Below, piece by piece: positions 24,637 to 32,007 of a DNA stretch of 34,654 nt. The position numbers and the translations under genes were made by a program. The DNA is taken from positions 1-34,654 of the forward strand of contig NZ_FMCH01000661.1 in the NCBI RefSeq assembly GCF_900091855.1. The letters run 5' to 3'. The number at the start of each line of letters is the position of its first letter. Within the stretch, counting starts at the first letter, position 1. The notes beneath the pieces were generated by a model. That model ran no database searches. It was not told the DNA's origin and saw nothing but the letters and a program-made list of their open reading frames with translations. Origin of the DNA: Streptomyces sp. DvalAA-14. Lineage in GTDB: Bacteria; Actinomycetota; Actinomycetes; Streptomycetales; Streptomycetaceae.

Positions 24637-25986
24637 ATGGTGACCGTCCTGGTCTTATCCGGTGTCGGCTTCGCCGGGGTGCTGATCCTGCGCCGGGTCC
24701 GCCCCGCGCTGTACTGGCTGGTCATCGGCGGGCCGGCGGCTCGTGTCCGGGTCGGTTGGACGTACGGGTCCGTGATGGACGCCTGCGGCCTGACCGTTCC
24801 CCCGTCCCGGGCCCGCCTCGCGGTCGCCCGTGCGCTGCGCCGGGAGATGCCGGCCAACCGGCCTCCGAAGCTGCTGCGCCTGCGCACCACCCGTACCGGG
24901 CTTGTGGCGCGTGTCCGGTTGCAGCCGGGGCAGGACGCGTTCGACGTGATCTCGGCGACCGACCGTCTGCGCCACTCCTGGCGGCTTGAGCAGGTCTCCG
25001 CTCGGGAGATCCGCTCCGGGGTCCTGGAACTGCGGATGACCGGATACGACGTGCTGAGCCGCGTGCAGGTGCCGGCCAGTGCGAAGCGGTCCCCGATGCG
25101 GGTACCGGTCGCCATGCGCGATGACGGCACGATCCACTACCGGGAATTCCGCAAGGTCCCCCACAGCCTGATCCTTGGCGCCACCGAGTCGGGCAAGTCG
25201 GTCTATCAGCGCGGTCTGGTCAAGGAATTGGCCGGTCAGCCGGTCGCTCTGGTGGGGATCGACTGCAAGGGCGTGGAACTCGCCGCGCTGGCCCGCCGGT
25301 TCACCGCCATGGCCGACAACCCCGACTCCGCCGCGGACCTGCTGGACGCGCTGGTTGCCGAGATGACCGACCGGTTCCTGCTCATCCGGGCCGCTCAGCG
25401 GATCAGCGCCTACACCCCCGCGGCCGAGATCACCTCCGACATCTGGGGCCTGCCCGAGAAGGACCGGCCGGTGCCGATCGTGGTCCTGATCGATGAAGTC
25501 GCCGAACTCCTGCTCATCGCCAACACCGGCCAGAAGAAGCTCCGGGAACGGATCATCACCAGCCTGATCCGTCTGGCGCAGCTCGCCCGCGCCGCGGGCA
25601 TCTACCTGGAAATCTGCGGACAGCGCTTCGGCTCGGAACTCGGCGACGGCGCGACCATGCTCCGCGCTCAGCTCACCGGCCGGGTCTGCCACCGCGTCAA
25701 CGACGAAGGCTCAGCGAAAATGGCCTTCGGCGACATCTCCCCCGACGCTCTGGCCTCGGTGCTGGCCATCGCACCGGATCAGCCGGGTGTGGCGGTCGCC
25801 GCTGACACCTCCGGCGGCTGGGCCCGTATCCGCACCCCGCACACCTCGCTGCGCGACGCGGTCGTGGCCTGCGCGAAGTTCGAGCACCTGACCCCCGACG
25901 TGCCCGCGCTGGCGGCCTTCCGCCCGCACCTGGCCCCCGGCCCGTGGCCGACCGCCCCGGCCACGCCGGTGCCCGCCACCACCTGA
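24637..25986 (+). CDS. FtsK/TraB-type conjugal DNA translocase (TraSA-like)
   Basis: The 449-residue protein has an N-terminal hydrophobic segment (about 1-30), a Walker A motif GATESGKS (181-188) and a Walker B motif IVVLIDE (281-287). The later FtsK features LARAAGIYLEICGQRFGSE and LRAQLTGRVCHRVNDEGSA follow. Such proteins move double-stranded DNA between mycelia as hexamers. ATG 24637 is chosen because it follows the previous stop by 5 bases; the frame is open further upstream but overlaps the preceding gene. Codon 7 is TTA (24655-24657), the rare leucine codon read by bldA tRNA, so translation may be tied to development. Confidence 0.92.
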   Translation: MVTVLVLSGVGFAGVLILRRVRPALYWLVIGGPAARVRVGWTYGSVMDACGLTVPPSRARLAVARALRREMPANRPPKLLRLRTTRTGLVARVRLQPGQDAFDVISATDRLRHSWRLEQVSAREIRSGVLELRMTGYDVLSRVQVPASAKRSPMRVPVAMRDDGTIHYREFRKVPHSLILGATESGKSVYQRGLVKELAGQPVALVGIDCKGVELAALARRFTAMADNPDSAADLLDALVAEMTDRFLLIRAAQRISAYTPAAEITSDIWGLPEKDRPVPIVVLIDEVAELLLIANTGQKKLRERIITSLIRLAQLARAAGIYLEICGQRFGSELGDGATMLRAQLTGRVCHRVNDEGSAKMAFGDISPDALASVLAIAPDQPGVAVAADTSGGWARIRTPHTSLRDAVVACAKFEHLTPDVPALAAFRPHLAPGPWPTAPATPVPATT

Positions 25987-26074
25987 TCACCCCCGCTGCT
26001 TCACCGGTCGGCGCGACCGCTCCCCGCGCCACGTCCCTACCCCGCCCATCGCCCAAAACCGGAAGGACGACCCG

Positions 26075-26260
26075 TCATCGGCCCCGCGCAAGACCACCGC
26101 CCGCCCCGCCAAACCCGCTGCTCCGGCCCAGCCGGAACCGTGCGGCGCGTGCAAGGGCACCGGACAGGTTGCCGTGCCCGTCCGCGTCGGCCGCCGCCAC
26201 CGCGTCGTCGGAGATCAGGAAGGCATGTGCCTGGGCTGCCTAGGCACCGGCACCGCCTGA
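26075..26260 (+). CDS. Small zinc-finger-like protein, start codon not found
   Basis: The frame ending at TGA 26258-26260 codes for a Lys/Pro/Ala-rich N-terminus and two DnaJ-like half sites, CGACKGTG and CLGCLGTG, 29 residues apart. Similar small CxxCxGTG proteins occur in AICE spread operons. A strong ribosome site GGAAGGA lies at 26061-26067, yet no ATG, GTG or TTG follows in this frame; where a start is expected (26075) the codon is TCA. The start given is only the expected position. Either the start was lost by mutation, making this a dead gene, or an unusual start is used. Confidence 0.45.
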   Translation, partial: SSAPRKTTARPAKPAAPAQPEPCGACKGTGQVAVPVRVGRRHRVVGDQEGMCLGCLGTGTA

Positions 26261-26339
26261 CAACCACTCCGCCGCCCGGGGCCGCATGACCGCCGGCCGC
26301 CCGGCCCCGGGCCTTGATCCCTGAAAGGAGGTGAGCCCC

Positions 26340-27023
26340 GTGTCCCGAACTCTGCGCCTGGACCCGATCCTGATCCAAGCCGTCATCGCAGGATCGCTGT
26401 CCTTCGCGCACCTGCACGACATCGCGGCAGGAGCCGGACAGGACGGCTGGAAAGCCTGGGCTTACCCGATCTCCGTTGACCTGCTATTGGTCGCCGCCTG
26501 GCGCCGTATGCGTGCCCTGCACGCCGCCAAACAAGCGGCACGCGCCGCCTGGACCTGGTTCATCATCGCCCTTGCCGCGTCGCTCGGCGCCAACGTCGCC
26601 ACCGCCGGACTACTCGACATGCACCGCGTCCCGGCCGTGCTCCGCATCCTGGTCGCCGGCTGGCCCGCCGTGGCCTTCCTCGGCGGCACCCTCCTGGCCC
26701 ACACCCCCCAAGCCGCAACACCGGCACCGGCACCGGCACCGGTTGACGAGCTGCCCGCCCCGGTCGCCCCGCCGGCCCAGCCCGCGCCGGTCACCACCGA
26801 CCGCGCACCCGCCCCGGTCCCGGAGCTTCCGCCCGCCGCTCCTGCTCCCGCTCCGCCCGCTTCTCCTGCGGTGACCGTTCCGGCGGCCCTGGTCGCTCAC
26901 GCCCGCAAGCTCGCCGACGCGCACCACACCACTACCGGCCACCCGATCGACACCGACACCCTGTGCGCCCGCCTCGGCGTGCCCCCGGCGCTGGCCGACG
27001 CCATCGCCGCCCAACTCGCCTGA
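26340..27023 (+). CDS. DUF2637 membrane protein, Spd-like
   Basis: The 227-residue protein has several membrane segments in its first 115 residues (LIQAVIAGSLSFAHLHDIAA, YPISVDLLLVAAW, WFIIALAASLGANVATAGL, ILVAGWPAVAFLGGTLLA). A long Pro/Ala linker follows, partly coded by tandem CCGGCA units near 26717-26740, and then a helical C-terminal segment that looks like a small DNA-binding or protein-contact domain. DUF2637 proteins are standard in AICEs and are thought to act in intramycelial spread or at the transfer complex. GTG 26340 is chosen because AGGAGG lies 8 bases before it. Confidence 0.85.
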   Translation: MSRTLRLDPILIQAVIAGSLSFAHLHDIAAGAGQDGWKAWAYPISVDLLLVAAWRRMRALHAAKQAARAAWTWFIIALAASLGANVATAGLLDMHRVPAVLRILVAGWPAVAFLGGTLLAHTPQAATPAPAPAPVDELPAPVAPPAQPAPVTTDRAPAPVPELPPAAPAPAPPASPAVTVPAALVAHARKLADAHHTTTGHPIDTDTLCARLGVPPALADAIAAQLA

Positions 27024-27041
27024 CCCGAAAGGAGAACCGTT

Positions 27042-27224
27042 GTGACCAGCCGCCCGCCCACACGAGACGAATTGGTGGCCGCCGCCCGCGATGAAGCCGC
27101 CGCCGGAAACCCGGGCTTGGCCTCGCTGCTCGCTGAAGAGGCCGAGTTCTGCCCCAACAGCCGCGCCGACAACGCCCGTGTTGCCTACGACTTCCCCGGC
27201 GGACAGCGCCGCAGGGAGAGCTGA
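27042..27224 (+). CDS. Small hypothetical AICE protein
   Basis: The 60-residue acidic, helical protein (TRDELVAAARDEAAAGN, LLAEEAEFCPNSR) starts at GTG 27042 after AAAGGAG. It lies between the DUF2637 gene and the transfer-protein gene, 3 bases upstream of the latter. It has no recognised family. The same-strand, close spacing and good ribosome site support it as real. Confidence 0.65.
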   Translation: MTSRPPTRDELVAAARDEAAAGNPGLASLLAEEAEFCPNSRADNARVAYDFPGGQRRRES

Positions 27225-27227
27225 CCC

Positions 27228-27419
27228 ATGGCCCGCTTCGAGCGCTTCCGCAACGTCGCCCGTATCGGCCCCGTCGAGGTCGGCGACCACCGCGACCGGC
27301 ACGGCCGTAACGCCAGCGTCGCCGCCTGCACCGCCCCGCGCTGCGGCTGGTCGAACGACTACGCCACCCGCTCCGCAGCTGAACTCGCCGCCCGCACCCA
27401 CACCTGCACCACCCGCTGA
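27228..27419 (+). CDS. Mobile element transfer protein, small zinc-type
   Basis: The 63-residue protein begins MARFERFRNVARIGPVEVGD and has the Cys/His cluster CTAPRCGWSN...HTCTTR. This pattern is common to the roughly 60-residue 'mobile element transfer proteins' of Streptomyces AICEs. A zinc site made of the cysteines and terminal HxC is inferred. It sits in the spread operon between two other small genes. The molecular role is unknown. Confidence 0.75.
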   Translation: MARFERFRNVARIGPVEVGDHRDRHGRNASVAACTAPRCGWSNDYATRSAAELAARTHTCTTR

Positions 27420-27437
27420 CGCGAAAGGACACCGCTG

Positions 27438-27755
27438 ATGTTGAAGCCCAAGTACCCGCCGAACTACTCCTACACTCCGCCGGCCGTGGCCCCGGCCCAC
27501 CTCCCGGAGCCCACCGCTGCGGAGGTTCAGCCCACCCTCCCGGCGCCGCTGCCGGTCCAGCAGAACGGGCGGCCGGTGGTTCAGCTCACCCCCGGCAGCG
27601 TCGCCACCCTGGTCATCGGCGGCACCGCCGTAGTCGTGGTGGTCGGCGTGGTCCTGGTTTCCATGCTTCTGGCCGTTGCCGTCACCGCCGCCTCGGTCGC
27701 GGTCGTAGCTGTCGTGGCTCGCGCCATCCTCAACGACTCCCGCAAGGGTCGGTGA
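27438..27755 (+). CDS. SpdD-like spread protein
   Basis: The 105-residue protein has a Pro-rich N-terminus (YPPNYSYTPPAVAPAH) and a long hydrophobic Val/Ala-rich region (about residues 52-95), and ends in a basic tail NDSRKGR. It resembles SpdD-like proteins of Streptomyces plasmids, membrane proteins needed for plasmid spread within the recipient mycelium. ATG 27438 follows GAAAGGA. It is followed closely by the next gene. Confidence 0.78.
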   Translation: MLKPKYPPNYSYTPPAVAPAHLPEPTAAEVQPTLPAPLPVQQNGRPVVQLTPGSVATLVIGGTAVVVVVGVVLVSMLLAVAVTAASVAVVAVVARAILNDSRKGR

Positions 27756-27760
27756 CTGCC

Positions 27761-27997
27761 GTGGGCCTGTTCAGTCGCAAGAGCGATGCCCCGGCCAATC
27801 CGGCTATGGCCGAGCTGGGCCGGGAGTTCGCCAACGCGAAGCGGCACGGTGACCGCAAGACCATGCGCAAGGTCGCCCGCGACTTCGACCGGGCCGCGCA
27901 GAGCGACGGTGACGCGGCCTCGTTCCAGCAGGGCCAGGACGCCTACAACGCCATCCCGCCCGCCTATCCGATCGGACGCAACCGCCGCCGTTCGTAA
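27761..27997 (+). CDS. Small hypothetical AICE protein, MGLFSRK type
   Basis: The 78-residue charged helical protein (MGLFSRKSDAPANPAMAEL, GDRKTMRKVARDFDRAAQS) is of a type seen in AICE operons; function is unknown. GTG 27761 is preferred because AAGGG lies about 10 bases upstream and the MGLFSRK start looks natural. An alternative GTG at 27752 overlaps the SpdD-like stop. Confidence 0.65.
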   Translation: MGLFSRKSDAPANPAMAELGREFANAKRHGDRKTMRKVARDFDRAAQSDGDAASFQQGQDAYNAIPPAYPIGRNRRRS

Positions 27998-28090
27998 CGG
28001 CCCCCGGGGCGGCCTCAACCGCCAAGTTTCCGCCGCCCCGGGCGCCTCACCCCATCCCTGATCCAACGGACCCGAAAGGGACTCACCATC

Positions 28091-28285
28091 ATGCCCCAGC
28101 ACACCCCTGCCCCGGGACAGCATGTTTGCGGCCACTGCGACGGCTTCCCGACCGTCGCCATCACCACCGGCACCCGCAACCCGGACGGCACCCGCCGCAC
28201 CCTCAACGTCACCTGCCCCGCCTGCAAGGGCACCGGCACCATCACCGCCCCGGCCCGTCGCACCCTCGCCACCGCCGGCCGGTGA
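28091..28285 (+). CDS. Small zinc-finger-like protein, CxxC pair
   Basis: The 64-residue protein carries CGHCDGFP and CPACKGTGTI, two CxxC sites about 29 residues apart. They resemble one zinc centre of DnaJ and the two sites in the 26075 gene. ATG 28091 follows AAAGGGA. Its stop overlaps the start of the next gene (GTGA). Function is unknown; an RNA, DNA or protein contact is possible. Confidence 0.7.
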   Translation: MPQHTPAPGQHVCGHCDGFPTVAITTGTRNPDGTRRTLNVTCPACKGTGTITAPARRTLATAGR

Positions 28286-28461
28286 GCGCCGTGGCCTTCC
28301 TCAACTGGAACGACGCCAAGCACTTCGACCACACCGGCGACAAGCCGTGCGTGCTGTGCACCAAGCCCACCCCGCTCCGCTCCGATAAGGGCACCCCCGT
28401 GCACAAGGTGTGCGCCGAGAACTGGCTCGACACCCACCCCCGCTCCGGCGGTGACCAGTGA
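28282..28461 (+). CDS. Small zinc-motif protein, CxxC...HxxC
   Basis: From GTG 28282 (overlapping the previous stop by four bases) the 59-residue product has FLNWNDAKHFDHTGDKPCV and the ligand pattern C-x2-C-x15-H-x2-C, ending in a WLDTHP segment. A second GTG at 28291 is also possible. Zinc binding is inferred; the family is not recognised. Its stop overlaps the methyltransferase start as TGATG, so translation of the three genes is coupled. Confidence 0.65.
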   Translation: MSAVAFLNWNDAKHFDHTGDKPCVLCTKPTPLRSDKGTPVHKVCAENWLDTHPRSGGDQ

Positions 28462-29171
28462 TGGCCACGCCTTCCACCGGTCTGCGGGTGCTGGATCTGT
28501 TCTCCTGCGCCGGCGGGGCCGCGATGGGCTACCACCGGGCCGGCTTCGCCGTTGACGGCGTGGACATCGCACCCCGCCCCCGCTACCCCTTCACCTTCCA
28601 CCGGGGCGACGCCCTGGAACGGCTCGCCGACCTGATCGCCACCGGGGAGATCCAGCGGTACGCCCTCGTCCACACCTCGCCGCCCTGCCAGGCCGGCTGC
28701 GCCCTCACCGTGGGCACCAACGCCTCCCGCGGCTGGGGCGCCGAACACGCCCAACTCATCCCGGCCCTGCGGACCTTGCTGGACATGAGCGGCCTGCCCT
28801 ACGTGATCGAACAGCCCACCGGCAAGGCGCCTGTGCGCCGGGACCTGTCCCTGTGCGGCGAGACCTTCGGCCTGGGCGTGCTGCGGCACCGCACCTTCGA
28901 ACTCGGCCGGTGGGCCACTACGCAGCCGGCGCACCCCCGCCACCGGGGTTATGTGCGCGGCTACCGGCACGGCGAGTACCGCGACGGCCCCTATGTCGCC
29001 GCGTACGGCTCTGGCGGCGGCAAGGCCACCGTGCCCGAGATGCAGCACGCCATGGGCATCACCTGGACCGACGTGCGCGAAGAACTCACCGAAGCCATCC
29101 CCCCGGCCTACACCCAATGGATCGGCCACGCCTTCCTCACCGCCCGCCAAGAGGTGATCGCGTGGTCATGA
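28461..29171 (+). CDS. DNA cytosine-5 methyltransferase
   Basis: The 236-residue enzyme has motif I LDLFSCAGGAAMGY (11-24), motif IV TSPPCQ with catalytic Cys76, motif VI VIEQP (E117), motif VIII LRHRTFEL (RxR at 142-144) and motif X EAIPPAYTQWIG. It is shorter than typical C5 methylases, so the target-recognition region between motifs VIII and X is compact. No restriction enzyme gene is near, so it is an orphan. Protection of the element from host restriction on transfer is likely but inferred. ATG 28461 overlaps the previous stop; a GTG one codon earlier is the alternative. Confidence 0.88.
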   Translation: MATPSTGLRVLDLFSCAGGAAMGYHRAGFAVDGVDIAPRPRYPFTFHRGDALERLADLIATGEIQRYALVHTSPPCQAGCALTVGTNASRGWGAEHAQLIPALRTLLDMSGLPYVIEQPTGKAPVRRDLSLCGETFGLGVLRHRTFELGRWATTQPAHPRHRGYVRGYRHGEYRDGPYVAAYGSGGGKATVPEMQHAMGITWTDVREELTEAIPPAYTQWIGHAFLTARQEVIAWS

Positions 29172-30706
29172 CCGCCGACCTCCCGGCGGGCCTGGACCCG
29201 GTCGCCTGGCAGGACTTCCTGCGGGTGGCCGGGCTTCCCGGCTTCGACCGCTGGCAAGACCAGATCACCCGCACCGGCGGCTGCGCCGACCCGATCCACC
29301 TGATCGGGTCCACCACCACCCTGGACCCGGTCACCGGACAGATCCTCTACAGCTACGCCACCGACAAGGAACCCGGCGGCCGGCTCCGCATCGCGTGCGG
29401 CAACCGCCGTGCCTCGCGCTGCCCCGCCTGCGCCTGGACCTACGCCGGAGACACCTACCAACTCATCCTGTCCGGCCTGACCGGCGGCAAAGGCGTCCCC
29501 GCCACCGTAGTGGACCACCCCCGGGTCTTCGCCACCCTCACCGCCCCCTCGTTCGGCCCGGTCCACAACCGCCCCGCCGCCGGCCGGTGCCGCTGCGGCA
29601 CCACCCACCCCGACGGCTCCCCGGAGCTGGGCACGCCGCTGCACCCCGAGTCGTACGACTACGCCGGGGCGGTGCTGTGGAACAATCACGCCTCGCACCT
29701 GTGGCGCTACGTCACCATCTACCTGCCCCGGGAACTGGCCGCCCGCGCCGGCCTCACCCAGAAGGAACTCCGCGGCCGGCTGCGGGTCTCGTACGGGAAG
29801 GTTGCCGAGTACCAGAAGCGCGGCGCGATCCACTTCCATGCCGTGATCCGCTTCGACGGACCGGACGGGCCCGACACCGCCCCGCCAGGGTGGGCTACCA
29901 CGACGTTGCTCGACGCCGCGTTACGCGCCGCCGCCGCCCGTGCTGCCGTCACTGTTCCCGCCGCTGGTGACCAGCCGGCCCGGGTCCTGCGCTGGGGCAC
30001 GCAACTGGACGTACAGCCCATCGGGGCTTTCGGGGGCGGCGAAGACCTCACCGAACAGGCCGTTGCCTCCTACGTCGCCAAGTACGCCACCAAAGCCGCC
30101 GAGACGACCGGCACCGTTGACCGCCGCATCGGTGAACTCGCCGAACTCGACAAGCTGGCGGACCTGCCCGAGCACACCCGCCGCCTGATCCAAGCCTGCT
30201 GGGACCTCGACGCGCTGTATCCCGATCGCCGGCTGTGGGCCTGGGCTCACATGCTCGGCTTCCGGGGCCACTTCTCCACCAAAGCCCGCCGCTACTCCAC
30301 CACCCTCGGAGCGCTCCGCCAGGCACGCGCCGACTACCGCAGCGAGCAGGAACGCCAGGATCGCGGCCTGCCCGACCTCGACTCCGACCCGGACGCCACC
30401 ACCCTCGTGATCGCCCATTGGACCTACGCCGGACACGGCCACACCCCCGGCGAATCCTGGCTCGCCCAACAGATCCATCGCGACATCACCCAAGCACGCG
30501 AAACAGCACGCCAAGCGCGCAACGACCATGACGACTGGGGGGGACCACGGAATGACGGAGGAACTGCTGACCGTGCCCGACGTGATGGCCCGACTCAAGG
30601 TGGGGCGGTCCACGGTGTACGAGCTGTTGCGTACGCGCCGGCTGACCTCGGTGACCATCGGCCGGTCGCGTCGCGTCCCTGCGTCGGCCGTGCGCACCTT
30701 CATTGA
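29168..30706 (+). CDS. RepSA-like rolling-circle replication initiator, C-terminus possibly frameshifted
   Basis: The 512-residue protein has a Cys cluster (C77, C85, C88), the HUH metal motif IHFHAV (H222, H224) and candidate nicking tyrosines Y302/Y306 in VASYVAKYATKAAE. This is the layout of RepSA of pSAM2. ATG 29168 overlaps the methylase stop by ATGA. The frame runs 155 bases into the xis gene in another frame. One extra G in the run 30537-30543 would end Rep at GAATGA, overlapping the xis ATG as in the other gene pairs. The last 54 residues may therefore be an artefact or mutation. Leu252 is coded by TTA (29921-29923). Confidence 0.88.
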   Translation: MTADLPAGLDPVAWQDFLRVAGLPGFDRWQDQITRTGGCADPIHLIGSTTTLDPVTGQILYSYATDKEPGGRLRIACGNRRASRCPACAWTYAGDTYQLILSGLTGGKGVPATVVDHPRVFATLTAPSFGPVHNRPAAGRCRCGTTHPDGSPELGTPLHPESYDYAGAVLWNNHASHLWRYVTIYLPRELAARAGLTQKELRGRLRVSYGKVAEYQKRGAIHFHAVIRFDGPDGPDTAPPGWATTTLLDAALRAAAARAAVTVPAAGDQPARVLRWGTQLDVQPIGAFGGGEDLTEQAVASYVAKYATKAAETTGTVDRRIGELAELDKLADLPEHTRRLIQACWDLDALYPDRRLWAWAHMLGFRGHFSTKARRYSTTLGALRQARADYRSEQERQDRGLPDLDSDPDATTLVIAHWTYAGHGHTPGESWLAQQIHRDITQARETARQARNDHDDWGGPRNDGGTADRARRDGPTQGGAVHGVRAVAYAPADLGDHRPVASRPCVGRAHLH

Positions 30707-30728
30707 GGGGCTTGGGGGTGGCGCCTGA
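30552..30728 (+). CDS. xis: Excisionase, MerR/BldC-like helix-turn-helix
   Basis: The 58-residue protein LLTVPDVMARLKVGRSTVYE...GRSRRVPASAVRTFIEGL is a single winged-helix module of the excisionase type. It would bend DNA at the attachment site and turn the integrase toward excision. ATG 30552 is chosen over one at 30528 because its TGACGGAGG context creates the expected ATGA overlap with a corrected rep end. Its stop overlaps the integrase start (TGATG). Confidence 0.88.
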   Translation: MTEELLTVPDVMARLKVGRSTVYELLRTRRLTSVTIGRSRRVPASAVRTFIEGLGGGA

Positions 30729-31930
30729 TGGCCGGCCCGCGCAAGCGCAACCCGAACGGCTCCGGCACGGTCACGAAGCGGACTGATGGCCGCTATCAGG
30801 CTGCCGTCTACGTTCCCCAGCCGGACGGCACGACGAAGCGGAAGTACGCCTACGGCAAGACGTACGACGAATGCGACCGCAAGCGGCGTGAGCTGATCGA
30901 CAAGACCCAGCAGGGCATCCCAACGCCGACCCGGGACATGACATTGAACCAGTGGTTTGACTACTGGTTGGAGGCGGTCGTCCGTCCCTACCTGTCGGCA
31001 GGCAGCTACCGCACCTACGAGCAGACAACGCGCCTGTACCTCCGGCCGTACCTCGGAACGAAGGTGATGTTCAAACTTGGCGTGAAAGAGCTGCGGGCCG
31101 TTATGACGGCCCTGGCGGGGGACGTGTCGAGCAAGTCCGCCCGGCAGGCGCTTCGGGTGCTCTCGGCGGCTCTGACGGCCGCGATGGAGGAGGACTTCGG
31201 CCTTACCCGCAACGTCGCCAAGCTCGTGCATGTCCGGGCGACCACCGAACGGGGCGAGAGCTGGACTGCTGTGGAAGTCCTGCGCTTCCTCGCCGAAGCG
31301 CGCCGCCGGACGGTGTACTACCCGGCACTGCTGCTCGTCTGCCTGCTGGGCCTGCGCCGGGCGGAAGTGTGCGGGCTGCGCTGGGAGAACATCGACTTGG
31401 AAGCACGCACCTTGTGGGTGGAACAGCAGTTGCAGCGAACCGGCGCCGGCACGGTCGATGTCGAACCCAAGACGGACACGTCGAAAGCTCCGCTACCGCT
31501 ACCCGCGCAGTGCATTGCGCCTCTGCGCTGGCAGAGGATGCGCAGCACATGGCTCCGGGAACGGGCGCTCGCCTCTGGCCAGCCCTGGTACGACGATCCC
31601 GCCGGCCACGTCTTCGTGACCCGTACCGGCCAGCCCTGGCAGCCTGACAACCTCTACCAGTCGTTGCAGCGTGTCAGGGAGTTGGCCGGCCTGGGCAAGA
31701 TGAACCCCAAGGGGCTGCGGAAGTCCTGCGGGACCCTGCTCGTGCATCTCAAGGTCCACCCCCGGGTTGTCAAGGCGATCCTTCGGCACAGCAGGATCTC
31801 GACCACCATGGACATCTACGCTGAGGCGCTCGATCCCGACGTGATCGAGGCGGTTGGCCGGCTCGACCTTCTTCTGAGGCAGCCGGGCCGACTGGAGAGG
31901 CTTCGGGAAGCGGTCGAACGGCCGAACTGA
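30728..31930 (+). CDS. int: Tyrosine site-specific integrase
   Basis: The 400-residue recombinase has an N-terminal arm-binding domain (about 1-65), a core-binding SAM-like domain (about 70-165) and a catalytic domain. Visible catalytic residues are R210 (LLGLRRAEVCGLRW), K248 (VEPKTD), R331 (KGLRKSCGTLL), H354 (ILRHSRIS) and the nucleophile Y364 (TTMDIYAEAL). The box II His of the usual HxxR is Lys328 here. It is expected to recombine the 22-bp core at mtrA. The gene lies next to the right end, its stop codon is inside the right arm repeat, and a hairpin follows. Confidence 0.94.
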   Translation: MAGPRKRNPNGSGTVTKRTDGRYQAAVYVPQPDGTTKRKYAYGKTYDECDRKRRELIDKTQQGIPTPTRDMTLNQWFDYWLEAVVRPYLSAGSYRTYEQTTRLYLRPYLGTKVMFKLGVKELRAVMTALAGDVSSKSARQALRVLSAALTAAMEEDFGLTRNVAKLVHVRATTERGESWTAVEVLRFLAEARRRTVYYPALLLVCLLGLRRAEVCGLRWENIDLEARTLWVEQQLQRTGAGTVDVEPKTDTSKAPLPLPAQCIAPLRWQRMRSTWLRERALASGQPWYDDPAGHVFVTRTGQPWQPDNLYQSLQRVRELAGLGKMNPKGLRKSCGTLLVHLKVHPRVVKAILRHSRISTTMDIYAEALDPDVIEAVGRLDLLLRQPGRLERLREAVERPN

Positions 31931-31949
31931 TGTCAACCGTAGATGTCAC
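31928..31949 (+). repeat. Candidate integrase/excisionase arm-site repeat, right
   Basis: Two GATGTCA words 13 bp apart match 21499-21520 at 19 of 22 positions in the same orientation. The first includes the int stop codon. The block lies 58 bases from the right core. Confidence 0.6.
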
Positions 31950-31989
31950 CGCCCCTCTGCCCGGCGTATTCGCGCTGGTGGAGGGGCGG
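31949..31989. terminator. Hairpin between int and the right attachment site
   Basis: CCGCCCCTC and GAGGGGCGG form a perfect 9-bp stem, with an inner GCG-TATT-CGC hairpin. It can end int transcription and, on the other strand, stop transcripts from the displaced mtrA promoter from running antisense through int. Confidence 0.7.
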
Positions 31990-32007
31990 TTCTCGTTCTC
32001 GGCCGCG

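Noticed and set aside
25944-26243. 99-codon open frame after the tra gene
   Set aside because: It overlaps the zinc-motif frame in another phase and its product is Pro/Arg/Ala low-complexity sequence.
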